Assembly: GCA_963791575.1 (NCBI GenBank)
Contig: CAWBSY010000004.1
Span: forward strand, 248,001-312,000
Direction of reading: 5' to 3'
Source: JAOAPG01 sp963791575
GTDB taxonomy: Bacteria; Acidobacteriota; Terriglobia; Terriglobales; Acidobacteriaceae
DNA length: 64,000 nt
The notes beneath the pieces were generated by a model. It was not told the DNA's origin, did not search any database, and saw nothing but the letters and a program-made list of their open reading frames with translations. The position numbers and the translations under genes are program-made. Of this stretch, positions 56,626-64,000 are shown one piece after another (the first letter of the stretch is position 1; each line of letters starts with the position of its first letter).

Positions 56626-58671
56626 ATGAAAGAAAAGTTTTACATCACTACTCCTATCTATTACGTGAATGCGCGGCCGCATATTGGGCACGCTTACACA
56701 ACGATTGCTTGCGACGCGATTGCGCGGCGCAAGCGCATGCTCGGTTTCGATACGTATTTTCTGACCGGCACTGACGAACATGGGCAGAAGATCGAGCGGG
56801 CGGCTCAGGCTGCGGGCAAAACTCCGCAGCAACTATGCTGATGAGATTTCGGCCGAGTTCCGGCACTGTGGAAGCGGATGGGCCTCACCAACGACGACTT
56901 ACATTCGCACGACTGCCGAGCGGCACAAGAAGCGGCGTGCAGGAGTTGTTCCGGCAGATTCGCGACAACGGATTCATCTATAAGGGAACGTACACCGGGC
57001 AGTACTGCGTGTTCGGACGAAATGTATGTCGATGGGGCGCAGACGGGCGACCCTGCCCCGAGTGCGGGCGCATCACGGAAACGGTGAGCGAAGAGAATTA
57101 TTTCTTCAAGCTTTCGGCGTTTCAGGACAAGTTGATGGAGCTGTATACCAAGCGGACTTCATTCGTCCGGAGAGCCGGCGCAATGAAGTGATTGCTTTTG
57201 TGCGCTCGGGGCTGCGCGATCTCTCCATCAGCCGCAGCACTTTTACCTGGGGCATTCCGGTGCCGGATGATCCGAAGCATGTGATCTATGTGTGGCTGGA
57301 TGCGCTGGCGAATTACATCACGGCGATCGGCTATGGATCAGACGATACGAGGCTCAGACGAGTTCAAGATATCTGGCCGGCCGATCTGCACATGATCGGT
57401 AAAGAGATTGTGCGCTTCCATTGCGTGTACTGGCCGGCGTTTCTGATGGCGGCTGGCCTGCCGCTGCCGAAGCACATTGTGGCGCACGGATGGCTGCTGT
57501 TTGAAGAGAGCAAGATGTCGAAGTCGCGCGGCAACATCGTGCGGACGGAAACGATTCTCGATGTGCTCGGAGCTGATGCGCTGCGTTATTTTCTGTTGCG
57601 CGAAATTGTTTTCGGACAGGATGGATCGTTTTCTTTCGATGCGCTGGTGCAGCGCTATAACTCCGATCTGGCAAATGGACTGGGAAATCTCGCCAGCCGC
57701 ACGCTGACGATGATCACCCGCTATTTCAAGGGCGAGGTGCCATATCCGTCGGGCGCGGCTTCGAAGACTGCGGCGGAGATGTCGATTGCCGAAACGGCGC
57801 GCAAGGCGATTCGCGAATTCGGCTCGCTTTGTTCGATCAGTTCCAGTTTTCGCGCGCGCTGGAAGCCGACTTGGAGCCTGATTGCGGCGGTCGATAAATA
57901 TATTGTCGAGAACGAACCTTGGGCGCTGGGGGAAAAGCAGGATGAAGACAGCCGTCGCGGCTGGCGACCGTTCTCTACACGTCGGCGGAGGCGTTGCGAA
58001 TTGTGACGGCTCTCGCGCATCCGGTGATCCCGGAGGCGACGGCTAAGATCTGGACGCAGCTGGGACTGGGAGACATCAAGCAATTTGATTTGAGCGCAAC
58101 TGGCATGGGGACAACTGCAGTTGGGCACGAAGCTGGGCGAAGTGCAGCCAGTATTTCCGCGGGCGGATAAGAGCGCGATTGAAAGGATGCAGAAGATGGA
58201 AGAGGAACAGAGACCGGTCGGTGGGCGCAGACGCGGCAGCACAGACCGTCAGCAGAGAAACCCGCGACGGGTGCGACTCGCTGGCGGAGCCTGTGGACGC
58301 GTCCAAAGTGGCGGCCCGGCCGTTCCAGCGCCAGCGTCAGACGGCAAGATCACCATCGATGATTTCGCGAAGGTTGAATTGCGGGTGGCGATTGGTGAAG
58401 GTTGCAGAGCGCGTGCCCAAGGCCGATAAGCTGTTGCGGCTCGAAGTTGATATAGGGACGGAGACGCGTCAGATTCTGGCTGGGATTGCGGAGTCGTATG
58501 CACCTGAGACGTTGGTTGGACGGAAAGTTGTGATCGTGGCGAATCTGGCGCCGAGGAAAACTGCGTGGACTGGAATCGAATGGGATGATTGTGGCGGCGT
58601 CTCCAGAGGGCGGGAAGGCGGTGCTGGCGGGGTTTTTGGAGGATGTGCCGTTGGGGACGAGGCTGAAGTAG
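56626..58671 (+). CDS. metG: Methionyl-tRNA synthetase, multiply frameshifted
   Basis: Starts 'MKEKFYITTPIYYVNARPHIGHAY' with HIGH motif. Zinc-knuckle 'CPECGR', 'VSEENYFFKLSAFQDKLMELY', 'RNEVIAFVRSGLRDLSISRS', and KMSKS in 'EESKMSKSRGNIV'. The C-terminal tRNA-binding domain is visible as 'DKLLRLEVDIGTETRQILAG' and ends 'LEDVPLGTRLK' at 58671. The reading frame changes many times between about 56830 and 58600, all by single bases. MetRS is essential, so this region is most likely poorly sequenced. The enzyme charges initiator and elongator tRNA-Met. Confidence 0.85.
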
Positions 58672-58745
58672 AAGCAGGCTTGTGGGCGTCAGGCTCAGGC
58701 TTAGAGCGTCGAGGTCAGATTTTTGCACAATCAGATCAAGAGCTA

Positions 58746-58791
58746 GCCGAGCGATGCTCGGCCTGGACGGGCGAGGCGCCCGTCCCTACAT
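58746..58791. repeat. Adjacent hairpins GCCGAGC-GAT-GCTCGGC and GGACGGGCG-AGG-CGCCCGTCC
   Basis: Perfect 7-bp hairpin at 58746-58762 followed by a perfect 9-bp hairpin at 58765-58785, then CTACAT. A second copy of the GACGGGCG hairpin with CTACAT lies at 63859-63886. These sit between genes and look like a dispersed repeat that may also end metG transcripts. Confidence 0.65.
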
Positions 58792-58862
58792 GAACGATGG
58801 CATGAGCCAGCCGAGCGCTGCTTACGCATGAAAGCCAATGACGAACGACCAATGCCATTCAT

Positions 58863-59680
58863 ATGTTTATTGATTCCCATGCACATCTCGAGGGCGAGCG
58901 GTTCGATTCTGATCGTGAGCTGGTTATCTCTCGTGCTCGCGAATCTGGCGTCGAAACCATTCTTGCGATTGGTAATGGGGAGACTCTCGAGGCGGTGGAT
59001 TGCGGCATTCGGCTCGCGGCGCAGTACGAATTTATTTATGCTTCGATTGGAATTCATCCGCATGAAGCGAGCTTCGCTGATGACGCTTTCTTCCGAGAGA
59101 TGGAGCAGCTGGCGAAGCAGCCCAAGGTTATTGCCTGGGGCGAGATTGGACTTGATTACTTCTACGATCAATCACCTCGCGATATCCAGCAGCAAGTTTT
59201 CGTACAGCAGATGGAACTCGCGGCGGCGGCAAAGCTGCCGATCATCATTCATTGCCGCCCTTCTGAAGACAGCGAGAATGCCTGGGACGAATGTCTGACA
59301 TTGATCCAGCAGCACTGGGTGTCGAGTGGGCTCGGCGGCATCCTGCACTGCTTTACCGGAACTGCGGCGCATGCCAAGCGTGCGCTGGATATGGGATTCA
59401 TGATTTCTTTCGCTGGAAATATCACGTTTCCCAAAGCGCAGCAGATTCGCGAGCGCTGCTAAATCAGTGCCGCTGGAGCGCATGCTGATCGAGACTGATT
59501 CGCCTTTTCTGGCTCCCGATCCCGCATCGCGGAAAGCGCAATGAGCCTGCATTTGTAAAAGAAACGGCGCGGCAAATTGGCGAGTTGCTGGGACGATCAA
59601 CAGAAGACATTGGCAATGAAACGGCGAAGAACTTTTACCGTTTCTTAAATTCGCTTCACGAAAAGCTCAACTCCATTTAG
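58863..59680 (+). CDS. tatD: TatD-family deoxyribonuclease/metal hydrolase, two frameshifts
   Basis: 'MFIDSHAHLEGERFDSDREL' with the HxH metal site, 'YASIGIHPHEAS', 'VIAWGEIGLDYFYDQSP', 'PIIIHCRPSEDS', 'GILHCFTGTAAHAKRALDMG'. The C-terminal part 'ERMLIETDSPFLAPDP' and 'NEPAFVKETARQIGELLG' follows after breaks near 59458 and 59525. The joined protein has about 271 residues, the normal size. TatD proteins are metal-dependent nucleases with 3'-5' exonuclease activity. Confidence 0.85.
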
Positions 59681-59735
59681 CTTGATAGGTGCATCTTTTG
59701 CACAGGGCAGATACACTGCCATAGAGACTTAAATC

Positions 59736-60232
59736 ATGCCCGAGAACACATTTGACGTTGTGAGCAAGCTCGATCTGCAGGAAGTCGCAAATGCCATTCA
59801 ACAGGCGCTAAAAGAGATTCATACGCGTTTCGATTTGAAGGATTCGAAGTCGAATATTGAGATGGAGGGCAAGGATGCGATCATTCTGCACTCGGCTGAC
59901 GAGTACAAACTGAAGGCAGTCAATGAGATTTTGCAAGCCAAGCTGGTGAAGCGCGGAGTTTCGCTTAAAGGCTTGACCTACGAAGCCATACAGCCAGCCG
60001 CTGGCAGCACGGTGAGGCAGAAGGTCACGTTGCAGCAGGGGATCCCAATCGAGAAAGCCAAGCAGATCGTGAAAATTATTAAAGATTCGAAGAAGAAGGT
60101 GAACGCATCCATTCAAGCGGACGCGGTGCGGGTGAGCGGGAAGGATCGCGACTCACTGCAGGAGTCATTGCATTATTGCGTGGGCAGGATTTGGGACTCG
60201 ATTTGCAGTTTACGAATTACCGTACAAATTGA
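59736..60232 (+). CDS. yajQ: YajQ-family nucleotide-binding protein (one frameshift near C-terminus)
   Basis: 'MPENTFDVVSKLDLQEVANAI' and 'TRFDLKDSKSNIEMEGKDAI' are hallmarks of YajQ/DUF520. One G is missing near 60164. Restoring it gives 'QEVIALLRGQDLGLDLQFTNYRTN' and a stop at 60232, a normal 165-residue YajQ. Without it the frame runs on into the polyprenyl synthase. YajQ proteins bind nucleotides, and some bind cyclic-di-GMP and modulate transcription factors. Confidence 0.88.
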
Positions 60233-60240
60233 GGGCATTC

Positions 60241-60327
60241 ACCACGGAGATACTGAGGCACGGAGAAAGACTAGATGCTCGAGATTCTCTCAAGTTTATT
60301 TTTTCGGTGCCTCTGAGTCTCCGTGGT
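60241..60327. repeat. Inverted repeat ACCACGGAGA...TCTCCGTGGT
   Basis: Arms 60241-60261 and 60307-60327 match over 10 bp at the outer ends and 7 bp (GAGGCAC/GTGCCTC) inside, separated by a few mismatches. It lies between yajQ and the polyprenyl synthase gene. The ACCACGGAGA...GAGGCACGGAGAAA wording is that of a dispersed intergenic repeat. Confidence 0.6.
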
Positions 60328-60362
60328 TAGATATTTATTTGCGGAATAAAATAAGGAAGCGA

Positions 60363-61352
60363 TTGAGCACACCTGCCGCTATCGACGGGAAAGAAATCTT
60401 CGAGATGTTGCGCGAGGATCTCTCCGCCATTGAGCGAGAATTTGGGCGCGATACCGTTTCTGGCGTCGAAGCGATCACTGAAATCGGTGAGTACCTGCGC
60501 AATGGTGGGGGGAAGCGAATTCGCCCGGCACTATTGCTGCTTGCTGCGAAACTTTTTGATTATCAGGGACGAGGTGCGGTGCGGCTGGGTGCGGTGGTGG
60601 AGATTATTCATACGGCCACTCTCGTACACGACGATATTATCGATGAAGCACAAACGCGCCGGGGACGTCCAGCTGCGAATACTCAGTGGGGAAATTCGAA
60701 ATGCGTGCTGGCGGGCGACTGGCTGTACATGCAGGCTTTCAAAGTTGCGGTGCAGGAGCGAAACTTCCGCATTCTCGATACGCTCATCGAACTTACTCAG
60801 CAGATGGTGGAAGGTGAACTGCTTCAAATGGAGCAGCTGGGGAAATTGATTTCTCTGGAAGATCACTTCGATCTTATCTTCCGAAAGACAGCTTGTTTGT
60901 TTTCGGTGTGCATGCGGATGGGCGCGATTTTGGGTGGCGCGACAGTTGAGCAGGAAGAAAATCTCGCGCAGTACGGACGCGATCTGGGAATGGCGTTCCA
61001 GATCGTCGACGACGTGCTGGACCTGACGGCATCCGAGGATGTTTTGGGTAAGCCAGTCGCCAGCGATTTACGCGAAGGTAAGGTCACGATGGCGGTGATT
61101 CATGCACTCGAGCGCTGCACGTCTGCTGAGCGCAATTTGATCGAGACTGTCATCCGGGAACGGGCTTTCGACGGTGTGACACATGAAGAGATCCTCGATG
61201 TTTTGAATCGGTATGGATCACTGGATGCAGCCCACGCCTGCGCCATGCAGTATGCGGACTTGGCTCGTAACGCGATTTGCAATTTTCCCGAGACAGAGAT
61301 TAAGCGAGCGTTGCTGTGGGCTCCTGATTTCGTGGTGGCGCGGGAGAAGTAA
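60363..61352 (+). CDS. Polyprenyl diphosphate synthase
   Basis: TTG 60363 follows AAGGAAGCGA and starts 'MSTPAAIDGKEIFEMLREDL'; about 329 residues. 'GGGKRIRPALLLLAAKLF' , first Asp-rich motif 'LVHDDIIDEAQTRRG', 'EGELLQMEQLG', second motif 'FQIVDDVLDLTASE', 'GKPVASDLREGKVTM'. It condenses isopentenyl diphosphate with allylic diphosphates to make a long-chain polyprenyl diphosphate, probably the side chain of a quinone (IspB/HepT-like). Chain length cannot be read with certainty. Confidence 0.88.
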   Translation: MSTPAAIDGKEIFEMLREDLSAIEREFGRDTVSGVEAITEIGEYLRNGGGKRIRPALLLLAAKLFDYQGRGAVRLGAVVEIIHTATLVHDDIIDEAQTRRGRPAANTQWGNSKCVLAGDWLYMQAFKVAVQERNFRILDTLIELTQQMVEGELLQMEQLGKLISLEDHFDLIFRKTACLFSVCMRMGAILGGATVEQEENLAQYGRDLGMAFQIVDDVLDLTASEDVLGKPVASDLREGKVTMAVIHALERCTSAERNLIETVIRERAFDGVTHEEILDVLNRYGSLDAAHACAMQYADLARNAICNFPETEIKRALLWAPDFVVAREK

Positions 61353-61359
61353 TTGATCT

Positions 61360-61388
61360 CCCACCTTTGCAAGAGCAGCAAAGGTGGG
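61360..61388. terminator. Hairpin after the polyprenyl synthase gene
   Basis: 10-11 bp perfect stem CCCACCTTTGC (61360-61370) / GCAAAGGTGGG, 7-nt loop AAGAGCA. It lies 7 bp after the stop. There is no T-run, so it is either a factor-assisted terminator or a member of the intergenic hairpin repeats. Confidence 0.5.
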
Positions 61389-61517
61389 CCACCCATCCGT
61401 CGATCACAGATTCATCACAAATCGGATTCACGATCCGCGACGGCCTACAGTAACTTTCCTATTGCAATTACTTCGGAATCGCTCACAATTAAATGGTTCA
61501 GCGCTAGGAGAACGAAA

Positions 61518-61913
61518 GTGAAATTATCAAAGACATTGGTTGCAGCTAGTGTGCTTGCTGTGTCTTTAGTGGCCGCAGCACAGGAACCGGCGAATCAACA
61601 ATCGGCCAACACTATGACAGTTCGAGGATGCCTGAATCACTCGCGCGGCAATTACGTTGTCGCGGAAGATAAGACCGGAATGACATACGTGTTACGAGGG
61701 GTTGGCGACAAATTAGACAGCAAAGTGAATCATGAAGTTCAGGTCACGGGAGCACTCGAGCCGGGCAGTCAAAAGACGGGTGTGCGATCGCAGAAGCAGG
61801 GGAGCAATCCGGCGGATACAGTTCACGGCGTCGATGGAACTCCGCTTTATGTATCCGATATAAATGCCGACATCAAAAGCGTTGGCAAGTGCAAGGCTGC
61901 TGACGCCCGCTAA
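61518..61913 (+). CDS. Periplasmic protein of unknown function
   Basis: GTG 61518 follows AGGAGAACGAAA. 131 residues with signal peptide 'KTLVAASVLAVSLVAAAQ'. The mature part is a small beta-barrel-like domain ('TMTVRGCLNHSRGNYVVAEDK', 'YVLRGVGDKLDSKVNHEVQV') similar to OB-fold-like periplasmic proteins of Acidobacteria. No function is known. The CYTH gene begins 2 bp after its stop, so they are probably co-transcribed. Confidence 0.65.
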   Translation: MKLSKTLVAASVLAVSLVAAAQEPANQQSANTMTVRGCLNHSRGNYVVAEDKTGMTYVLRGVGDKLDSKVNHEVQVTGALEPGSQKTGVRSQKQGSNPADTVHGVDGTPLYVSDINADIKSVGKCKAADAR

Positions 61914-61915
61914 GA

Positions 61916-62491
61916 ATGCCATCCAATCAAGAGATTGAAATTAAGTTCCGGGTGGATGACCTTCGCGCTCTCAACCGGCGTTTGCGAAACTCAGGCTTTC
62001 ATCTGGACACCAAGCGAACCCACGAATTGAATACTCTTTACGATCTACCCGGTAATCCTCTCAAGAAGCGTGGCGATATTTTGCGGCTGCGCAAATTTGG
62101 GGAGCAGTGGGTGCTTACGCATAAAGGCAAGGGCAAGGCGGGTCGTCATAAGACGCGGGTGGAAAATGAAACGAAATTATCCGATGGGCGAAAGATGGAA
62201 GCTATTCTGCGGGCGCTGAATTTTTCCCCGGCGTTTCGATATGAAAAGTTCCGCGCCGAATGGAGCGATGGCAAAGGGCATGTTGTCGTCGATGAGACAC
62301 CAATCGGAAATTTCGGAGAGATCGAAGGTCCACCGCGGTGGATTGATCAAACGGCGAAAAAGCTTCAGATTTCGCCACGCGATTACATTACAAAATCGTA
62401 CGGAGAACTTTTTCTCGACTGGAAGAAGAAGACGCGAAGCTCCGCTGAAGAAATGACATTCAAGAAAATTCGCCCTCCTAAAGACCGGTAA
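61916..62491 (+). CDS. CYTH domain protein (class IV adenylate cyclase/thiamine-triphosphatase-like)
   Basis: 191 residues. The ExExK signature is present ('QEIEIKFRV'), then 'ELNTLYDLPGNPLKKRGDILRLRK', 'WVLTHKGKGK', 'FRYEKFRAEWSDGKGHVVVDE', 'IGNFGEIEGPPRWIDQTAKKL'. The tunnel fold binds triphosphates and divalent metals. It resembles CyaB-type class IV enzymes and triphosphatases equally; which activity it has is unknown. Confidence 0.85.
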   Translation: MPSNQEIEIKFRVDDLRALNRRLRNSGFHLDTKRTHELNTLYDLPGNPLKKRGDILRLRKFGEQWVLTHKGKGKAGRHKTRVENETKLSDGRKMEAILRALNFSPAFRYEKFRAEWSDGKGHVVVDETPIGNFGEIEGPPRWIDQTAKKLQISPRDYITKSYGELFLDWKKKTRSSAEEMTFKKIRPPKDR

Positions 62492-62599
62492 TCGCCCCGT
62501 AGTCGCTGCACCAAACTAACCAACAAACCTTGGAGCCGCACAGGTTTCGGTGCATGGTACTCTCAAATTGCTCTGGGTTTCTGCTCCAGTAATTTGGCG

Positions 62600-63847
62600 A
62601 TGCAGAAAGACAATTTTCGGCGACTTCTTCGTACTGTTGAAGCTCTATCGGACCTCGGCCCTGCAATAACCGCGGCACGTGAGTTTCCGCAGACGGCGCG
62701 CGCCATTCTCACTGCTCTGCTGCAAGCGGGCGGTGCGCGCGAGGCTGTGCTTTTCTCCTTTAGCGACAAACCTTCCATGCTTAGCTCGATTGTTGCGGAA
62801 GGATTTGCGCTCATGCCTGATCCGGCTGTGATTCCGCTTTTGCCGAAACACGTCCATGCCTTGACCTCGGCTCGCGGACCGATGATCCTAAGCCAGGTTT
62901 CTTATGACTCGCTGCTCAGTTCGAACGGCAACGTGGCTCCGGAGTTGTTCAAGTGCATTGCTCCATTGAGGGTTGGAGGCAAATTAGTCGGCATCGTTGC
63001 TTTGGGCCGACGCGAGGGCGACGCGGTATACGATCAGGGCGAACTCGACGCGCTTGACTTGTTGTGTCATTATGTCGCGCTCGTCATTCATAACCATTCT
63101 TTGAGCCAAACTTTGGCGCAGCGCGTTTCCGAAAACTTGCGTCTGATGGCCTCTTTGCATGGCTTTTATGACAATGCACTCGAAGCCTTCGCCGCTGCCA
63201 TCGATGTGAAACACGTCAACATTCATGGGCATTCCTTGCGTGTCGGACGTTATGCGGCGGCAATCGGCGAAGCCATGAACATGGACATGGGCGAAGTGGC
63301 CGCTTTGCGTTCTGCTGGATATCTGCATGACATCGGTAAGGTCGCGGTCGATAAGCGGCTGTTCGGCAAAACAACTTCGCTCGACGCCGACGAGTTCCGA
63401 GAGATGGCTGACCACACTCTGGTCGGACACCAGATCGTGAGCGGAGTGCAATTTCCCTGGCCACGAATTCCGGAGATTGTGCGCTGGCACCATGAGCGCG
63501 GCGATGGCACGGGCTATCCTGACCAGCTCATGATGGATGAAGTACCGCTGCCGGTGAGAATCATTGGAGTGGCAGACACTTTTGACGCCATGAACAGCGA
63601 GCGTCCTTACCGGGAGCGGCTTTCACTCGGCGGCACACTGCGCGAGATTGTGCGCATGGCTCCGCAAAAATTCGATCCCAATGTCGTGCAGGCTCTGCTC
63701 GTGCAGGTTCGCCGCGATACGGTCGGCAGTAACCGCGTACCATTCCTCGAAGAAGGGCTGGCGGGAAGTATTGCGGCGGCGGACATCGACCACCTCGCAG
63801 CGTCATTGCAACATAAGATGAGCCATGGACGGCTGTTCCTGACCTAA
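62600..63847 (+). CDS. HD-GYP domain phosphodiesterase with N-terminal GAF-like domain
   Basis: About 415 residues from ATG 62600. Residues 30-170 resemble a GAF sensor ('AREAVLFSFSDKPS', 'VGGKLVGIVALGRREGD'). The C-terminal HD-GYP domain is complete: 'HSLRVGRYAAAIGEAM', 'LHDIGKVAVDKRLFGK', 'HTLVGHQIV', 'WHHERGDGTGYPDQL', 'IIGVADTFDAM'. HD-GYP enzymes hydrolyse cyclic-di-GMP. The sensor ligand is unknown. There is no clear Shine-Dalgarno. Confidence 0.87.
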   Translation: MQKDNFRRLLRTVEALSDLGPAITAAREFPQTARAILTALLQAGGAREAVLFSFSDKPSMLSSIVAEGFALMPDPAVIPLLPKHVHALTSARGPMILSQVSYDSLLSSNGNVAPELFKCIAPLRVGGKLVGIVALGRREGDAVYDQGELDALDLLCHYVALVIHNHSLSQTLAQRVSENLRLMASLHGFYDNALEAFAAAIDVKHVNIHGHSLRVGRYAAAIGEAMNMDMGEVAALRSAGYLHDIGKVAVDKRLFGKTTSLDADEFREMADHTLVGHQIVSGVQFPWPRIPEIVRWHHERGDGTGYPDQLMMDEVPLPVRIIGVADTFDAMNSERPYRERLSLGGTLREIVRMAPQKFDPNVVQALLVQVRRDTVGSNRVPFLEEGLAGSIAAADIDHLAASLQHKMSHGRLFLT

Positions 63848-63858
63848 ATGTGCATGGC

Positions 63859-63886
63859 GGACGGGCGAGGACGCCCGTCGCTACAT
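63859..63886. repeat. Hairpin repeat GACGGGCG-AGGA-CGCCCGTC with CTACAT
   Basis: 8-bp perfect stem (63860-63867 with 63872-63879), followed by GCTACAT. It is the second copy of the repeat at 58765-58791 and lies just after the HD-GYP gene. Confidence 0.65.
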
Positions 63887-64000
63887 CGAGAATGAGTGGG
63901 GATCCGGTCTATCGCGAGCCTGTACGGAAGTAATCTCTATTGCCAGCAACTTTTCCCCTCCTGCGGGTTCATAATTGAGAGCAGTTCCCTTTCGATCACG

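Noticed and set aside
59736..61352. Bifunctional YajQ-polyprenyl synthase protein
   Set aside because: Explained by one missing base; both parts have their own natural start and stop.
1..64000. CRISPR array, prophage, IS element or toxin-antitoxin system
   Set aside because: No regularly spaced direct repeats, no transposase, integrase, capsid or small toxin/antitoxin pair was found on either strand.

Overview
The window looks like chromosomal DNA of an acidobacterium, probably class Terriglobia. This is inferred from gene content: an Oar-like TonB-dependent receptor with an N-terminal carboxypeptidase-regulatory-like domain, a HAF-repeat secreted protein, tandem DUF3857/transglutaminase proteins, a complete XrtA-type exopolysaccharide locus, and a tRNA-like gene of the '8/4' shape described mainly from Acidobacteria. 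No phage, plasmid, IS element or CRISPR array is visible.

Layout. 1-12 kb: a TetR regulator cut by the window edge, a secreted HAF protein, two tandem DUF3857 proteins (the first frameshifted), an aldo/keto reductase, a stand-alone CheX-like protein, a secreted protein with an HExxE motif, a zinc-ribbon/Sel1 membrane protein and a zinc-type oxidoreductase. 12.2-12.43 kb: a small RNA unit made of an 88-nt tRNA with an 8-bp acceptor stem, a 4-bp T stem and a long variable arm, then a 17-nt segment exactly complementary to its anticodon arm, then an intrinsic terminator. 12.5-20.3 kb: XdhC-family protein, broken membrane proteins, an isochorismatase-like hydrolase, a GH144-like glycoamylase-domain protein, SRPBCC protein and peroxiredoxin. 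20.3-41.9 kb: the exopolysaccharide/exosortase locus. Thirteen genes run on the minus strand with 4-bp overlaps or short gaps (regulator, Wza, outer-membrane barrel, Wzz, ATPase, tyrosine kinase, initiating sugar transferase, glycosyltransferases, methyltransferase, deacetylase-like protein, AsnB-type amidotransferase, double GT4). The divergent arm on the plus strand carries xrtA, epsI and a TPR lipoprotein. 41.9-52.3 kb: ABC-F ATPase, a tRNA-Leu 3' fragment, HAD and DeoR genes around a shared operator region, a TonB-dependent receptor, nitronate monooxygenase, RidA and a dienelactone-hydrolase remnant. 52.6-63.9 kb: housekeeping genes argS, larC, metG, tatD, yajQ, a polyprenyl synthase, a CYTH protein and an HD-GYP protein, with several intergenic hairpin repeats.

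Sequence quality. At least fifteen genes carry one or more single-base frameshifts, including argS and metG, which a cell cannot normally lose. Many breaks fall in homopolymers. I therefore read most of them as sequencing or assembly errors and annotate those genes over their full length. One apparent fusion (YajQ plus polyprenyl synthase) is created by such an error.

How the genes work together. The 20-42 kb locus can plausibly build and export a polysaccharide: UndP-sugar priming, glycosyltransferases and decoration, Wzz/kinase/ATPase length control, Wza and barrel export, with exosortase XrtA and EpsI as the associated envelope-processing pair. No PEP-CTERM substrate protein is visible in the window.
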